Translations under genes and position numbers: made by a program
In this document: piece by piece, positions 26,925 through 35,182 of the stretch
Numbering within the stretch: the first letter of the stretch is position 1
Layout of the letters: every line of letters begins with the position of its first letter
Notes under the pieces: generated by a model
Told to the model about the DNA's origin: nothing
The model's input: the letters and a program-made list of their open reading frames with translations, nothing else
Databases searched by the model: none
Assembly: GCA_018239845.1 (NCBI GenBank)
Contig: JAFEGO010000105.1
Coordinates: 1 to 51,473 of the forward strand
Origin: Verrucomicrobiota bacterium
GTDB lineage: Bacteria > Verrucomicrobiota > Verrucomicrobiia > Opitutales > Opitutaceae
Length of the DNA: 51,473 bases
Reading direction: 5' to 3'

Positions 26925-27662
26925 GTGCGCACGATCGACCTCAACTGCGACCTCGGCGAGGGGAGCGGCCACGATGCCGAGCTCATGCCGCTGATCACGT
27001 CGGCCAACATCGCCTGCGGGGCGCACGCGGGCGACGCGGCGACGATGCGGGCTACGGTGAAATTGGCGAAGAAGCACGGCGTTGCCGTAGGCTCGCATCC
27101 GAGCTTTGCGGACCGGGAGAATTTTGGCCGACGGGAGCTGAGCCTGACCGCGGAGGAGCTGCACAAGCTCGTGCGCGGCCAGATCGCCGCGTTGCAGGAG
27201 ATCGCCGACGGCGCGGTGCGACACGTGAAGCCACATGGCGCGCTCTACAATCTTGCGGCCCGGGATGCCGCGGTGGCCCGGGTGGTTGCGCAGGCGGTCA
27301 AAGACGCCGAACCGGGGTTGCTGTTGTTTGCGCTGGCCGGGAGCGAACTGGTGCGGGCCGGGCGGGCGGCGGGGCTGCGCGTCGCCGAGGAGGTGTTTGC
27401 GGACCGCACGTATCAGCCGGACGGCTCGCTGACGCCGCGCACGCGGGCGGATGCGCTCATCACGGACGAGGCGGCGGCGGTGGCGCAAGTACTGCGGATG
27501 GTCCGGGAAGGGCTGGTCCGCGCGACCGATGGCACGGATGTGGCGATCAAGGCCGACACGGTCTGCCTGCACGGCGACGGGGCGCATGCGGTGGCCTTTG
27601 CGCAGCGGCTGAACCGGGAGCTGCGCGCGGCCGGCATCGGGCTGAGGAGGTTTTCCGCATGA
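26925..27662 (+). CDS. pxpA: 5-oxoprolinase subunit A (LamB/YcsF family)
   Basis: A 245-aa protein of the LamB/YcsF family. IDLNCDLGEGSGHDAELMPLI (first 25 residues) is followed by SANIACGAHAGD, VAVGSHPSFADRENFGRRE, HVKPHGALYN (about residue 100) and EVFADRTYQPDGSLTPR. The His and Asp residues of these blocks make the likely active site. With PxpB and PxpC it hydrolyses 5-oxoproline (pyroglutamate) to glutamate. The GTG at 26925 comes 1 nt after the pxpC stop, and its own stop overlaps the next gene as ATGA. Confidence 0.94.
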   Translation: MRTIDLNCDLGEGSGHDAELMPLITSANIACGAHAGDAATMRATVKLAKKHGVAVGSHPSFADRENFGRRELSLTAEELHKLVRGQIAALQEIADGAVRHVKPHGALYNLAARDAAVARVVAQAVKDAEPGLLLFALAGSELVRAGRAAGLRVAEEVFADRTYQPDGSLTPRTRADALITDEAAAVAQVLRMVREGLVRATDGTDVAIKADTVCLHGDGAHAVAFAQRLNRELRAAGIGLRRFSA

Positions 27663-28348
27663 TCAAACTCATCGGCATCGTCGTGATCGCGCTGGGGTTC
27701 GCACTGCGATTCAACACCCTGCTCGTGGTGCTGGCGGCCGGCATCGCGACGGGGCTCGTGGCGGGGATGTCGTTCAACGAGATCATGGCGCTGTTTGGAA
27801 AATACTTCGTGGAGAACCGCTACATGACGCTGACGGTCCTGCTCATGCTGCCGGTCGTGGGGCTGCTGGAGCGCTACGGGTTGCGCGAGCGCGCGGAGAC
27901 GCTGATCAAGCGCGCGCAGGCCGCGACCACGGGACGCGTGCTGCTGCTCTACACGGCGGTGCGGCAGGTCTCGGTCGCGCTAGGGGTGAATATCGGCGGA
28001 CATGCCGCGATGGTGCGGCCGCTGGTGACGCCGATGGCGGAGGGCGCGGCGCGCGCGAAGCACGGCGAACTCACCCCGCAGGCCACGCAGCTGATCCGGG
28101 CCAACGCCTCGGCGGCGGAGAACGTCGGCAATTTCTTCGGCGAGGATACGGTTTTCGCGGTGGGCGCGGTGTACCTGATCAAAGGCGTGCTGGAGGCGCA
28201 GGGCGTGAACGTCGGCGTGTGGTCATTGTCGCTTTGGGGCATCCCGACGGCGCTGGTCGCTTTTTGCACGATGTGGTGGCGGGCGCGCGTGCTCGACCGG
28301 CGGCTTGGCCGCGGATTGCCGGGCGCGACAGGGGAGGGCGGGCAATGA
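27659..28348 (+). CDS. DUF969 membrane protein, probable pyroglutamate transporter subunit
   Basis: A 229-aa membrane protein with about five or six hydrophobic segments (residues 3-40, 50-72, 95-115, 175-205). The DUF969 blocks are LIGIVVIALGFALRFNTLLVV, MLPVVGLLERYGLRERAETLI and LGVNIGGHAAMVRPLVTPMAEGAA. The family is nearly always found as a pair with DUF979. The pair sits between pxpA and pcp, which points to uptake of pyroglutamate or pyroglutamyl peptides; this is inference from context. GAGGAGG 8 nt before the ATG is a strong Shine-Dalgarno sequence. It overlaps both neighbours by 4 nt. Confidence 0.85.
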   Translation: MIKLIGIVVIALGFALRFNTLLVVLAAGIATGLVAGMSFNEIMALFGKYFVENRYMTLTVLLMLPVVGLLERYGLRERAETLIKRAQAATTGRVLLLYTAVRQVSVALGVNIGGHAAMVRPLVTPMAEGAARAKHGELTPQATQLIRANASAAENVGNFFGEDTVFAVGAVYLIKGVLEAQGVNVGVWSLSLWGIPTALVAFCTMWWRARVLDRRLGRGLPGATGEGGQ

Positions 28349-29307
28349 AGCTGCTGAGCCTCGATGTGTTTTACGTGGTGGCGGGCGTCTTCCTGCTGCT
28401 CATGGCGGGGCGTACGGCGCTGATGCGCGGGCACCCGACGCGCTGGGGCTCGGCGATTTTCTGGGGCTTGCTGGCCGTGGTATTTCTGGGCGGTAAGACC
28501 CTGCCGCCCGTGGTGGTCGGCTACATCCTGCTGGCGCTCGTCGGGCTCGCGGCGACGAAACAGGTCGGCCCGGCGAAGGCGGACGCGGCGTCGCCCGGGG
28601 AGCGCGCGGCGTCCGCGGAGCGGTTGAAAAACAAGCTCTTCGTGCCGGCGCTTCTGATCCCGGCCACGGCAATAGTGGGCACGCTGGGGTTGGCGAAACT
28701 CCATGTCGGCGACGTGTGGCTGCTCGACTCGGCGAACACCACGGTGACCTCCGTGTGCCTCGGCGCGTTGGTGGCGGTAATCGTGGGCATCCGGCTCACC
28801 CGCGCGCAGCCGATGACGCCCGTGGACGAGGGAAGCCGGCTGGTGCAGACCGTCGGGTGGGCGATCATCCTGCCGCAGCTGCTGGCGGCGCTGGGCGGGA
28901 TCTTTGCGAAGGCGGGCGTCGGCGCGGTGGTGGCGGACCTCGTGGCGCAGGCGCTGCCGACGCAGTATCCCTTTGTGGCGGTGCTGGCGTATTGCCTAGG
29001 CATGGCGCTCTTCACCGTGTGCATGGGGAATGCTTTCGCGGCGTTTCCAGTCATCACGTTGGGCATCGGATTGCCGTTCATTGTGCACCAGCACGGTGGC
29101 AATCCCGCGATCATGGCGGCCATCGGCATGCTCTGCGGCTACTGCGGCACGCTGCTCACGCCGATGGCGGCGAACTTCAACCTCGTGCCGGCGATGCTGC
29201 TGGAGCTGCCGGACAAGCACGCCGTGATCAAGGCGCAGGTGCCGATCGCGCTGGTGATTCTCGTGGCGAACGTGCTGATCATGTGGTTCTGTGTTTATCG
29301 CTTCTGA
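28345..29307 (+). CDS. DUF979 membrane protein, partner of DUF969
   Basis: A 320-aa protein with nine or so membrane segments. It opens with LLSLDVFYVVAGVFLLLMAGR and carries the conserved blocks LYDSANTT-like LLDSANTTVTSVCLGALVA, GWAIILPQLLAALGGIFAKAG, FTVCMGNAFAAFPVITLGIG and ICGYCGTLLTPMAANFNLVPAMLLEL near the end. The repeated small-residue and helix-breaking motifs (GNAFAAFP, GYCGTLLTPMAANFN) look like re-entrant loops of ion-coupled carriers. With DUF969 it probably forms the permease of the cluster. GGGAGG precedes the ATG, and the pcp ATG starts 2 nt after its stop. Confidence 0.85.
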   Translation: MKLLSLDVFYVVAGVFLLLMAGRTALMRGHPTRWGSAIFWGLLAVVFLGGKTLPPVVVGYILLALVGLAATKQVGPAKADAASPGERAASAERLKNKLFVPALLIPATAIVGTLGLAKLHVGDVWLLDSANTTVTSVCLGALVAVIVGIRLTRAQPMTPVDEGSRLVQTVGWAIILPQLLAALGGIFAKAGVGAVVADLVAQALPTQYPFVAVLAYCLGMALFTVCMGNAFAAFPVITLGIGLPFIVHQHGGNPAIMAAIGMLCGYCGTLLTPMAANFNLVPAMLLELPDKHAVIKAQVPIALVILVANVLIMWFCVYRF

Positions 29308-29309
29308 CG

Positions 29310-29972
29310 ATGAAAACGATTTTGATCACGGGCTTTGAGCCGTTTGGGGGCGAGCTGCGGAATCCATCGCAGGAAATCGCGCAGGCGCTCGATGGACGGA
29401 TGATCGGCAAGGCGCAGGTGGTCGGAGCGGTGCTGCCGTGCGTATTCGGGGAATCAATGCGAGAGCTGAAGCGTTTGCTGCGGGTGCATCAGCCGGCGCT
29501 GGTGCTCTGCCTCGGGCAGGCGGGCGGGCGGGCGGACATCACGCCGGAGCGCGTGGCGATCAACGTCGATGATGCGCGCATCCCGGACAACGCGGGGGCG
29601 CAGCCGGTGGACCGCCCGATCGTGCGCGGCGGGCCCGCGGCCTACTGGAGCACGCTGCCGGTCAAGGCGCTGGTGGCAGCGCTGCGGAAGAACGGCGTGC
29701 CGGCCGCGGTGTCGCAGACGGCGGGCACCTTCGTGTGCAACCACGTTTTCTACGGGCTCATGCACGAGCTGAGCCGCGGCAAAGGGCAGGGGAAGGGTGG
29801 GGCCGCTGCAGTGCGCGGCGGCTTCATCCACGTGCCGTTTTTGCCGGAGCAGGCGCATGACGGGCAGCCGTGTATCGAATTGGAGGATATGGTCGCGGCG
29901 ATCGAGATCGCGGCGACGGTGGCCCTGAAGACCCGGCGCGATGTGCGCGCCCGGGGCGGGGTGGAGAGCTGA
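29310..29972 (+). CDS. pcp: Pyroglutamyl-peptidase I (pyrrolidone-carboxylate peptidase)
   Basis: A 220-aa cysteine peptidase that removes N-terminal pyroglutamate from peptides. ILITGFEPFGGELRNPS opens the family fold. The catalytic Glu is E80 (ADITPERVAIN), the Cys is C143 (SQTAGTFVCNHVFYGLMH) and the His is H174 (GGFIHVPFLPEQ). The triad is complete, so the enzyme should be active. A Gly/Lys-rich insertion (about 156-168, RGKGQGKGGAAAVRG) lies between Cys and His. It is the last gene of the cluster and feeds pyroglutamate to PxpABC. A long perfect hairpin begins 5 nt after the stop. Confidence 0.95.
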   Translation: MKTILITGFEPFGGELRNPSQEIAQALDGRMIGKAQVVGAVLPCVFGESMRELKRLLRVHQPALVLCLGQAGGRADITPERVAINVDDARIPDNAGAQPVDRPIVRGGPAAYWSTLPVKALVAALRKNGVPAAVSQTAGTFVCNHVFYGLMHELSRGKGQGKGGAAAVRGGFIHVPFLPEQAHDGQPCIELEDMVAAIEIAATVALKTRRDVRARGGVES

Positions 29973-29977
29973 CTGAT

Positions 29978-30033
29978 GTAGCTACGAGCGTGAGCGAGTG
30001 GTGGAAGGCCCACTCGCTCACGCTCGTAGCTAC
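29978..30033. repeat. Perfect 23-bp hairpin, REP-like intergenic palindrome
   Basis: Bases 29978-30000 (starting GTAGCTACGAGCG) are the exact complement of 30011-30033, with a 10-nt spacer. The stem is too long and too regular for a normal terminator, and no T tract follows. It probably belongs to a dispersed palindromic family; it may also protect the 3' end of the pcp transcript. Confidence 0.75.
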
Positions 30034-30093
30034 GGGATGCGGCACAGCGCCGGAGGATGACGGAACTGCGGTGAACCTGGATCGGCCAAGGAG

Positions 30094-30115
30094 TGTCCGA
30101 TAATCGGACATTTTT
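30094..30115 (+). terminator. Terminator hairpin between pcp and ychF
   Basis: TGTCCGA-TAA-TCGGACA is followed by TTTTT. The 17-nt palindrome also looks operator-like, and one further TGTCCGAT half site lies at about 30124. It probably ends the pxp-pcp transcript. Confidence 0.6.
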
Positions 30116-30236
30116 CCAAGTTATGTCCGATTTGCATTTTTTGCGTTAAATTTATAATCTATTCAATTATAAATAGATACGAATTAACCGGCAGGCTTTT
30201 CGCTCGCCAGGACTCTTTGCCGAGCGCCGGGCCGAC
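30116..30236. other. AT-rich intergenic island between convergent genes
   Basis: About 50 nt around 30135-30185 are strongly AT-rich in an otherwise GC-rich region. They include TTGCAT, then TATAAT 15 nt later (short spacing), and an inverted repeat ATCTATT-8nt-AATAGAT. Both flanking genes end here, so a promoter is not expected for them. No coding frame is visible. Confidence 0.35.
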
Positions 30237-31340
30237 TCAGTTATTGAATCGGAAGAGCGCCACGTCGCCGTCGTGGAAGACGTACTCCTTGCCTTCGAGG
30301 CGGTACTTGCCGGCATCGCGGGCGGCGGCGACGCTGCCGAGCTTCGTGAGATCGTCGTAGGAAACGATTTCCGCCTTGATGAAACCCTTTTCGAAATCGG
30401 TGTGGATCACGCCCGCGGCCTGCGGGGCCTTCCAGCCCTTGCGGATCGTCCAGGCGCGGACCTCTTTTTCACCGGCGGTGAAGTAGGTCATCAGGCCGAG
30501 CAGGCCGTAGGTGCCCTTGATGAGGGAGGAGACGCCGGAGTCATCGACGCCGAGATCCTTGAGGAAGGCCTTGGCTTCCTCGGGCGGGAGGTCGATGAGC
30601 TCGGACTCGATGCGCGCGCTGATCGGCACGTAGGCGGCGTCGTGGTGCGTGCGGACGTACTCGGCGACTTTCAGAACGAAGGGATTTTCGTTCGCGGTGG
30701 CGAGGTCGCTTTCGGCGACGTTGCAGGCGAAGAGCACGGGCTTCGCGGTGAGGAGCTGCAGGAGTTTCATCTGCGCGACCTCCTCGGGCGTGGCGGCGAG
30801 GGTGTTGGCGGTCTTGCCGGCGTTGAGGTGGGGCTCGAGTTTCTGGAGGAGGGCGAGCTCGATGATGGCTTCCTTATCACCGGCCTTGGCGCTCTTCTGG
30901 GTCTTGGCGATGCGCTTGGCGACGGCGTCGAGGTCGGCGAGCACGAGTTCGGTCGTGATCACCTCGATGTCGCGCACGGGATCGACGCCGCCCATGGTGT
31001 GCACGATATCGTCGTCCACGAAGCAGCGGACGACCTGCACGATCGCATCGACCTCGCGGATGTTGGCGAGGAACTGGTTGCCAAGGCCTTCGCCCTTGCT
31101 GGCGCCGGCAACGAGACCGGCGATATCGACGAACTCGATGGCGGCGGGCACGACGACGTTGGTCTTCGCGATCTTTTGAAGGATGGCGAGACGCTCATCG
31201 GGCACGATCACGACGCCGACATTCGGGTCGATCGTGCAGAACGGATAATTCGCGGCCTCGGCCTTGCGGGAGCGCGTGAGGGCGTTAAAGAGAGTGGACT
31301 TGCCCACATTGGGGAGACCGACGATGCCAGCTTTGAGCAT
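30237..31340 (-). CDS. ychF: Redox-regulated ATPase YchF (OLA1/Obg-related)
   Basis: A 367-aa P-loop protein. G1 is GLPNVGKSTLFNALT (about residues 8-22), and G3 lies in FVDIAGLVAGASKGEGLGNQFL. The G4 position reads NVAE (FACNVAESD) in place of NKxD, which in this family changes preference from GTP to ATP. A helical insertion (about 130-200) and a C-terminal TGS domain follow, ending EYVFHDGDVALFRFNN. YchF proteins bind ribosomes and affect oxidative-stress responses; the exact job is unclear. It is divergent from rpsP, with 101 nt between the starts. Confidence 0.96.
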   Translation of the reverse strand: MLKAGIVGLPNVGKSTLFNALTRSRKAEAANYPFCTIDPNVGVVIVPDERLAILQKIAKTNVVVPAAIEFVDIAGLVAGASKGEGLGNQFLANIREVDAIVQVVRCFVDDDIVHTMGGVDPVRDIEVITTELVLADLDAVAKRIAKTQKSAKAGDKEAIIELALLQKLEPHLNAGKTANTLAATPEEVAQMKLLQLLTAKPVLFACNVAESDLATANENPFVLKVAEYVRTHHDAAYVPISARIESELIDLPPEEAKAFLKDLGVDDSGVSSLIKGTYGLLGLMTYFTAGEKEVRAWTIRKGWKAPQAAGVIHTDFEKGFIKAEIVSYDDLTKLGSVAAARDAGKYRLEGKEYVFHDGDVALFRFNN

Positions 31341-31371
31341 AAGGTGGCCAAGACAGCGGGGGACTCAGGGC

Positions 31372-31400
31372 TTGACAAGCCATTTGCGGCCCGGTGTTGT
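31372..31400 (+). promoter_or_regulatory. Promoter of rpsP
   Basis: TTGACA (31372-31377), a 17-nt spacer and TGTTGT (31395-31400). The -35 and its CTTGACAA context are the same as at the nusA promoter; the -10 is poor. It lies 41 nt in front of the rpsP start. Confidence 0.5.
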
Positions 31401-31441
31401 TCACATTTTTCCAAGAAAGAATAGCTCCGTAAAACATAGTC

Positions 31442-31708
31442 ATGGCACTCAAAATCCGTCTCACCAAGGTTGGCTCCGTGCATCAGCCCCTCTATCGTGT
31501 GGTTGTCGCCGAAGCGCGTTCGCGTCGCGATGGCGATGCCGTTGAAAACCTCGGCACCTACACGCCCAAGACCAAGGGCAACCCCATCAATATCAAGCTC
31601 GACCGCGTCGACTACTGGCTCAGCAAGGGCGCCACGCCGACCGATACCATGCACGCCATGATCAAGAAGGCGCGCCGGACCGCTGCGGCCACCGCCGCGA
31701 CGGCTTGA
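31442..31708 (+). CDS. rpsP: 30S ribosomal protein S16
   Basis: An 88-aa basic protein, typical of bS16: ALKIRLTKVGSVHQPLYRVVVAEARSRRDG, then LGTYTPKTKGNPINIKLDRVDYWLSKGATPTDTM. It ends in an Ala/Thr-rich tail. S16 binds 16S rRNA near helices 4, 15 and 17 and stabilises early 30S assembly. It has its own promoter and is followed by a strong terminator, so trmD and rplS are probably expressed partly by read-through. The usual downstream gene rimM is absent here. Confidence 0.97.
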   Translation: MALKIRLTKVGSVHQPLYRVVVAEARSRRDGDAVENLGTYTPKTKGNPINIKLDRVDYWLSKGATPTDTMHAMIKKARRTAAATAATA

Positions 31709-31728
31709 GCTGACCGCTTCCTTTTTAC

Positions 31729-31770
31729 AAAATCGCCCCTGCCGTTCCCGGCTCGGGCGATTTTTTATTT
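31729..31770 (+). terminator. Terminator between rpsP and trmD
   Basis: AAAATCGCCC (31729-31738) pairs with GGGCGATTTT (31755-31764), followed by more T. The stem is 10 bp and the loop 16 nt. It probably lowers trmD-rplS expression relative to rpsP. Confidence 0.75.
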
Positions 31771-31782
31771 TCTCCCACCAAC

Positions 31783-32454
31783 ATGCTGCGCATCGACGTC
31801 CTCACGCTTTTCCCGCGGATGCTCGATAGCGTCCTCGCCGAGAGCATCCTCGGCAAAGGCATCGCGGCGGGGCACTTGGGCGTCAGCGTCCACGACCTGC
31901 GCGCCTGGACGACCGACAAGCACCGTACGGCAGACGACCGACCGTTTGGGGGTGGGGCGGGGATGGTGATGAAGCCCGAGCCGGTCTTCGCCGCCATCGA
32001 GCAGCTGCAAACCCCGGGTTGCCGCCGCATTTATCTCACGCCCGACGGCACGCCGCTGTCGCCGGCACTGGCCGAGGATCTGTCCAAGCAGCAGCATCTG
32101 GTGATGCTGAGCGGTCATTACGAAGGCATCGACCAGCGCATCCGCGACCACGTGATCGACCAGGAGATCAGCATCGGTGACTACGTGCTGACCAACGGCA
32201 CGTTGGCCGCCGGAGTCGTGATCGATGCGCTTGCCCGATTCATCCCCGGCGTGCTCGGTGAGGAAAAGTCATTGACGCACGAAAGTTTCACCAGCAAGTT
32301 GCTCGACTTTCCTCAATACACGCGTCCCGCCGAATTCCGGGGCATGTCCATTCCGGAGGTTCTCCTCTCTGGAAATCATGCCGAAATCGAAAAGTGGCGG
32401 CATGCGAAACAGGTGGAAAAAACCCGTCAGGTCCGACCCGATTTACTCAAATAA
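31783..32454 (+). CDS. trmD: tRNA (guanine37-N1)-methyltransferase
   Basis: A 223-aa SPOUT-class enzyme that methylates G37 of tRNAs reading CNN codons, preventing +1 frameshifts. [12 protein letters not shown] opens the fold. [29 protein letters not shown] and [21 protein letters not shown] with RFIPGVLG form the trefoil knot that binds S-adenosylmethionine. The C-terminal domain is short: the protein is about 20 residues below the E. coli length. It lies 7 nt ahead of rplS. Confidence 0.95.
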   Translation: MLRIDVLTLFPRMLDSVLAESILGKGIAAGHLGVSVHDLRAWTTDKHRTADDRPFGGGAGMVMKPEPVFAAIEQLQTPGCRRIYLTPDGTPLSPALAEDLSKQQHLVMLSGHYEGIDQRIRDHVIDQEISIGDYVLTNGTLAAGVVIDALARFIPGVLGEEKSLTHESFTSKLLDFPQYTRPAEFRGMSIPEVLLSGNHAEIEKWRHAKQVEKTRQVRPDLLK

Positions 32455-32461
32455 CTCAGCC

Positions 32462-32875
32462 ATGAACCCGATCATCAACGAAATCACCTCCGCGCAGGTG
32501 AAGAAAGACATCACGCCGTTCAAAGTCGGCGACGGCGTGCGCGTGCACACCAAGGTCCGCGAAGGCGACAAGGAGCGCGTGCAGGTTTACTCCGGCATCG
32601 TCATCGCCCGCAAAGGCCATGGCATCCACGAGTCGTTCACCGTCCGCCGTATCAGCTACGGCGAGGGCGTGGAGCGCGTGTTCCCGGTCAACTCCCCGAA
32701 CATCGAGAAGATCGAGGTCGAGCGCGAGTCCGAGATCATGAAGTCCCGCCTCTACTACCTCCGCAACCGCACCGGCAAGGCAGCCGTCGCGATTCGCGAG
32801 AAGGACCGCTCCGCCGAGATCCACGCCGCCAAGGTCGCTGCCGCCGCTGCGGCTGCTCCCGCGGCTGCGAACTAA
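32462..32875 (+). CDS. rplS: 50S ribosomal protein L19
   Basis: A 137-aa protein of the bL19 family: [27 protein letters not shown], then [30 protein letters not shown] and [20 protein letters not shown]. It sits at the 30S-50S interface. The C-terminus has an Ala-rich extension ([16 protein letters not shown]) beyond the usual end. It follows trmD by 7 nt, the standard order. A strong terminator comes 37 nt after the stop. Confidence 0.96.
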   Translation: MNPIINEITSAQVKKDITPFKVGDGVRVHTKVREGDKERVQVYSGIVIARKGHGIHESFTVRRISYGEGVERVFPVNSPNIEKIEVERESEIMKSRLYYLRNRTGKAAVAIREKDRSAEIHAAKVAAAAAAAPAAAN

Positions 32876-32912
32876 GCGGTTCGCTTTCGGTAAATCTCCG
32901 AGCCTTTTATCA

Positions 32913-32940
32913 GGCGGTCCCGCGAGGGGCCGCCTTTTTT
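32913..32940 (+). terminator. Terminator of the trmD-rplS unit
   Basis: GGCGG(TCCC) pairs with (GGGG)CCGCC around a short loop and is followed by six T at 32935-32940. Confidence 0.8.
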
Positions 32941-33038
32941 GTGCCAGCTGAGTGACTTGCGCGACAATGTGCGCAGGAAGGGCTGAGATTCTGCTTCCCC
33001 GTCCCGCGGCGGTGGCCTACGGTGGTCCTGATTTTCCA

Positions 33039-35027
33039 ATGACCCTGCAAACCCTTCTCCTTGCCAAAGCTGCCAACCAAGCCCGCGGACTCGCGATCGA
33101 CGCCGTCCACGCCTGTTCCTCCGGCCATCTGGGCCTCCCGCTCGGTTGCGCTGAGATCGGCGCCGTCCTCTACGGTCACGCGCTGTCGCACAACCCCGAG
33201 CGTCCCCGCTGGATCAACCGCGACCGTTTCGTCCTCTCCGCCGGCCATGGCAGCATGTTTCTCTACAGCTGGCTCCACCTGAGCGGCTATGAGGTCTCGC
33301 TTGAAGAGGTGAAGAAATTCCGCGTGTTGCACAGCATCACGCCGGGTCACCCGGAGTTTCACGAGACGCCCGGCGTCGAGGCCACCACGGGCCCGCTCGG
33401 CCAGGGCATCGGCAACGCCGTCGGCATGGCCGTCGCCGGCCAGATGGCCGCCGCGCGCTTCAACACCGCGGAGCATCCGATTTTTGACTACCACGTCGTC
33501 TGCCTCGCGGGTGACGGTTGCATGCAGGAAGGCGTCGCGATGGAGGCCGTCGAGTTCGCCGGCCACCAGAAGCTCGACAACCTGATCCTCATTTACGACT
33601 CCAACGACGTCACACTCGACGCGATGGCGGACAAGACGCAGAGCGAGAACACCGCCGCGCGTTTCAAGGCTATGCACTGGGATGTGCAGACGGTCGACGG
33701 CCACGACATGGCGCTCTTCCTCAAGGCCTTCAACAAGGCGAAGAACACCAAGAGCGGCCGCCCGCAGCTGATCATCGCCAAGACGATCATCGGCAAGGGC
33801 ATCCCCGAAGTCGCCGGCACCGCCAAAGGCCACGGCGAGGGTGGGGCGAAGTTCTCCGACGGCGCCCGCGCCGGTCTCGGCCTCCCGGCTGACCAGCACT
33901 TCTTCGTCAGCGACGACGTGCGCGCGTATTTCGCCGGCAACAAGGAGCGCCTCATCAAGGCCTGCAACCGCTGGTCGAAACGCTACAAGGCCTGGCGCAC
34001 CGCCAATCCCGAGAAGGCCGCGCTGCTCGACTCCGCCGCGCATGCGCCCAGCGCTGCTCACCTGATGGAGAAGATCCCGCTCTTCCCGGCCGACGCCAAG
34101 CTCGCCACCCGCGCCGCGGGACGCGATGCGCTCCAGCCGGTCGCCGCCGAGCTGCCGCTGCTCATCGGTGGCAGCGCCGACCTCTACGGCTCGACGCTCA
34201 ACTACATCGCCGCCGACAAGGACTTCGACGCCACCAACCGCACGGGCCGCAACATCCGCTTCGGCATCCGCGAGCACGCGATGGCGGCGATCGCCAACGG
34301 CATCGCCTACGACGGGCTCTTCCGTCCCAGCGTGGCGACGTTCCTCGTCTTTGCCGATTACTCGCGTCCCTCAATGCGCATCGCCGCGCTCGCCAAGCTG
34401 CCGGTCGTCTATGTTTACACACATGACTCCATCGGCGTCGGCGAAGACGGCCCGACCCACCAGCCGGTGGAGACGGTGTCCGCCCTGCGCCTGATCCCGA
34501 ACTTCGACGTGATCCGCCCCGCTGATCCCGAGGAGACCGCCGGAGCTTTCGGTGCTGCGCTCGAGCGCACCGACGGACCGACGCTCCTCGCGCTGACGCG
34601 TCAGGCGCTGCCGATGCTCAACGACATCCCGCCGCACATCCGCCGCGCCGGCGTGCTCAAGGGCGGCTACGTCGCCGTGCAGGAAACGGCCCCGCTCACG
34701 CACATCCTCCTCGCCGCGGGCAGCGAGCTGCAGCTCGCCATCGCCGCCGCCAAGACCATGGGGCCCGGCACGCGCGTCGTCTCGATGCCTTCGTTCTTCC
34801 GCTTCGACCGCCAGCCGGCCGAGTATCGCGAGAGCATCCTCCCGTCCTCGTGCCGCAAGCGCGTCGCCGTGGAAGCCGGCGTCACCGGCCTCTGGTCCAA
34901 GTACGTCGGCCTCGATGGCAAGATCATCGGCATCGACCGCTTCGGCCTCAGCGCGCCCGGCCCGATCGTCTACAAGGAACTCGGCATCACCACCGAGGCC
35001 GTGGTCGCCGCCGCCCAGGCGCTGTAA
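33039..35027 (+). CDS. tkt: Transketolase
   Basis: A 662-aa thiamine-diphosphate enzyme of the non-oxidative pentose phosphate pathway, moving two-carbon ketol units between sugar phosphates. The N-terminal domain has [43 protein letters not shown] and the TPP motif start [15 protein letters not shown] near residue 155. The pyrimidine domain carries [19 protein letters not shown] and [18 protein letters not shown] near 450-480. A C-terminal domain follows. The ATG at 33039 gives the family start [19 protein letters not shown]. It stands alone, after the rplS terminator. Confidence 0.95.
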   Translation: MTLQTLLLAKAANQARGLAIDAVHACSSGHLGLPLGCAEIGAVLYGHALSHNPERPRWINRDRFVLSAGHGSMFLYSWLHLSGYEVSLEEVKKFRVLHSITPGHPEFHETPGVEATTGPLGQGIGNAVGMAVAGQMAAARFNTAEHPIFDYHVVCLAGDGCMQEGVAMEAVEFAGHQKLDNLILIYDSNDVTLDAMADKTQSENTAARFKAMHWDVQTVDGHDMALFLKAFNKAKNTKSGRPQLIIAKTIIGKGIPEVAGTAKGHGEGGAKFSDGARAGLGLPADQHFFVSDDVRAYFAGNKERLIKACNRWSKRYKAWRTANPEKAALLDSAAHAPSAAHLMEKIPLFPADAKLATRAAGRDALQPVAAELPLLIGGSADLYGSTLNYIAADKDFDATNRTGRNIRFGIREHAMAAIANGIAYDGLFRPSVATFLVFADYSRPSMRIAALAKLPVVYVYTHDSIGVGEDGPTHQPVETVSALRLIPNFDVIRPADPEETAGAFGAALERTDGPTLLALTRQALPMLNDIPPHIRRAGVLKGGYVAVQETAPLTHILLAAGSELQLAIAAAKTMGPGTRVVSMPSFFRFDRQPAEYRESILPSSCRKRVAVEAGVTGLWSKYVGLDGKIIGIDRFGLSAPGPIVYKELGITTEAVVAAAQAL

Positions 35028-35037
35028 GAAAGCTAGC

Positions 35038-35070
35038 GGCCATATCTTTTATTTTTAAAAAGGTATGGCC
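35038..35070 (+). terminator. Hairpin after tkt, possible terminator
   Basis: GGCCATA (35038-35044) pairs with TATGGCC (35064-35070), and CTTTT with AAAAG inside. The stem is long but no T tract follows directly; seven T come at about 35084. Confidence 0.45.
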
Positions 35071-35106
35071 GGTGCGGCCTCAGGCTTTTTTTCGGAAATC
35101 GAATAT

Positions 35107-35135
35107 TATCGAACAAAACATCGTTTTGTTCGATA
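35107..35135. promoter_or_regulatory. Perfect 13-bp palindrome, candidate operator
   Basis: TATCGAACAAAAC (35107-35119), ATC, then GTTTTGTTCGATA (35123-35135). It lies 18 nt upstream of a promoter-like -35, the place expected for a regulator of the marR-RND operon. No T tract follows, which argues against a simple terminator. Confidence 0.5.
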
Positions 35136-35153
35136 GCGCCTGATCACAGTACT

Positions 35154-35182
35154 TTTTCATTAAAAGAAACTTAGCCTAGAAT
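35154..35182 (+). promoter_or_regulatory. Candidate promoter of the marR-RND-tolC operon
   Basis: TTTTCA (35154-35159), a 17-nt spacer and TAGAAT (35177-35182): four and five matches to the sigma-70 hexamers. Confidence 0.4.
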
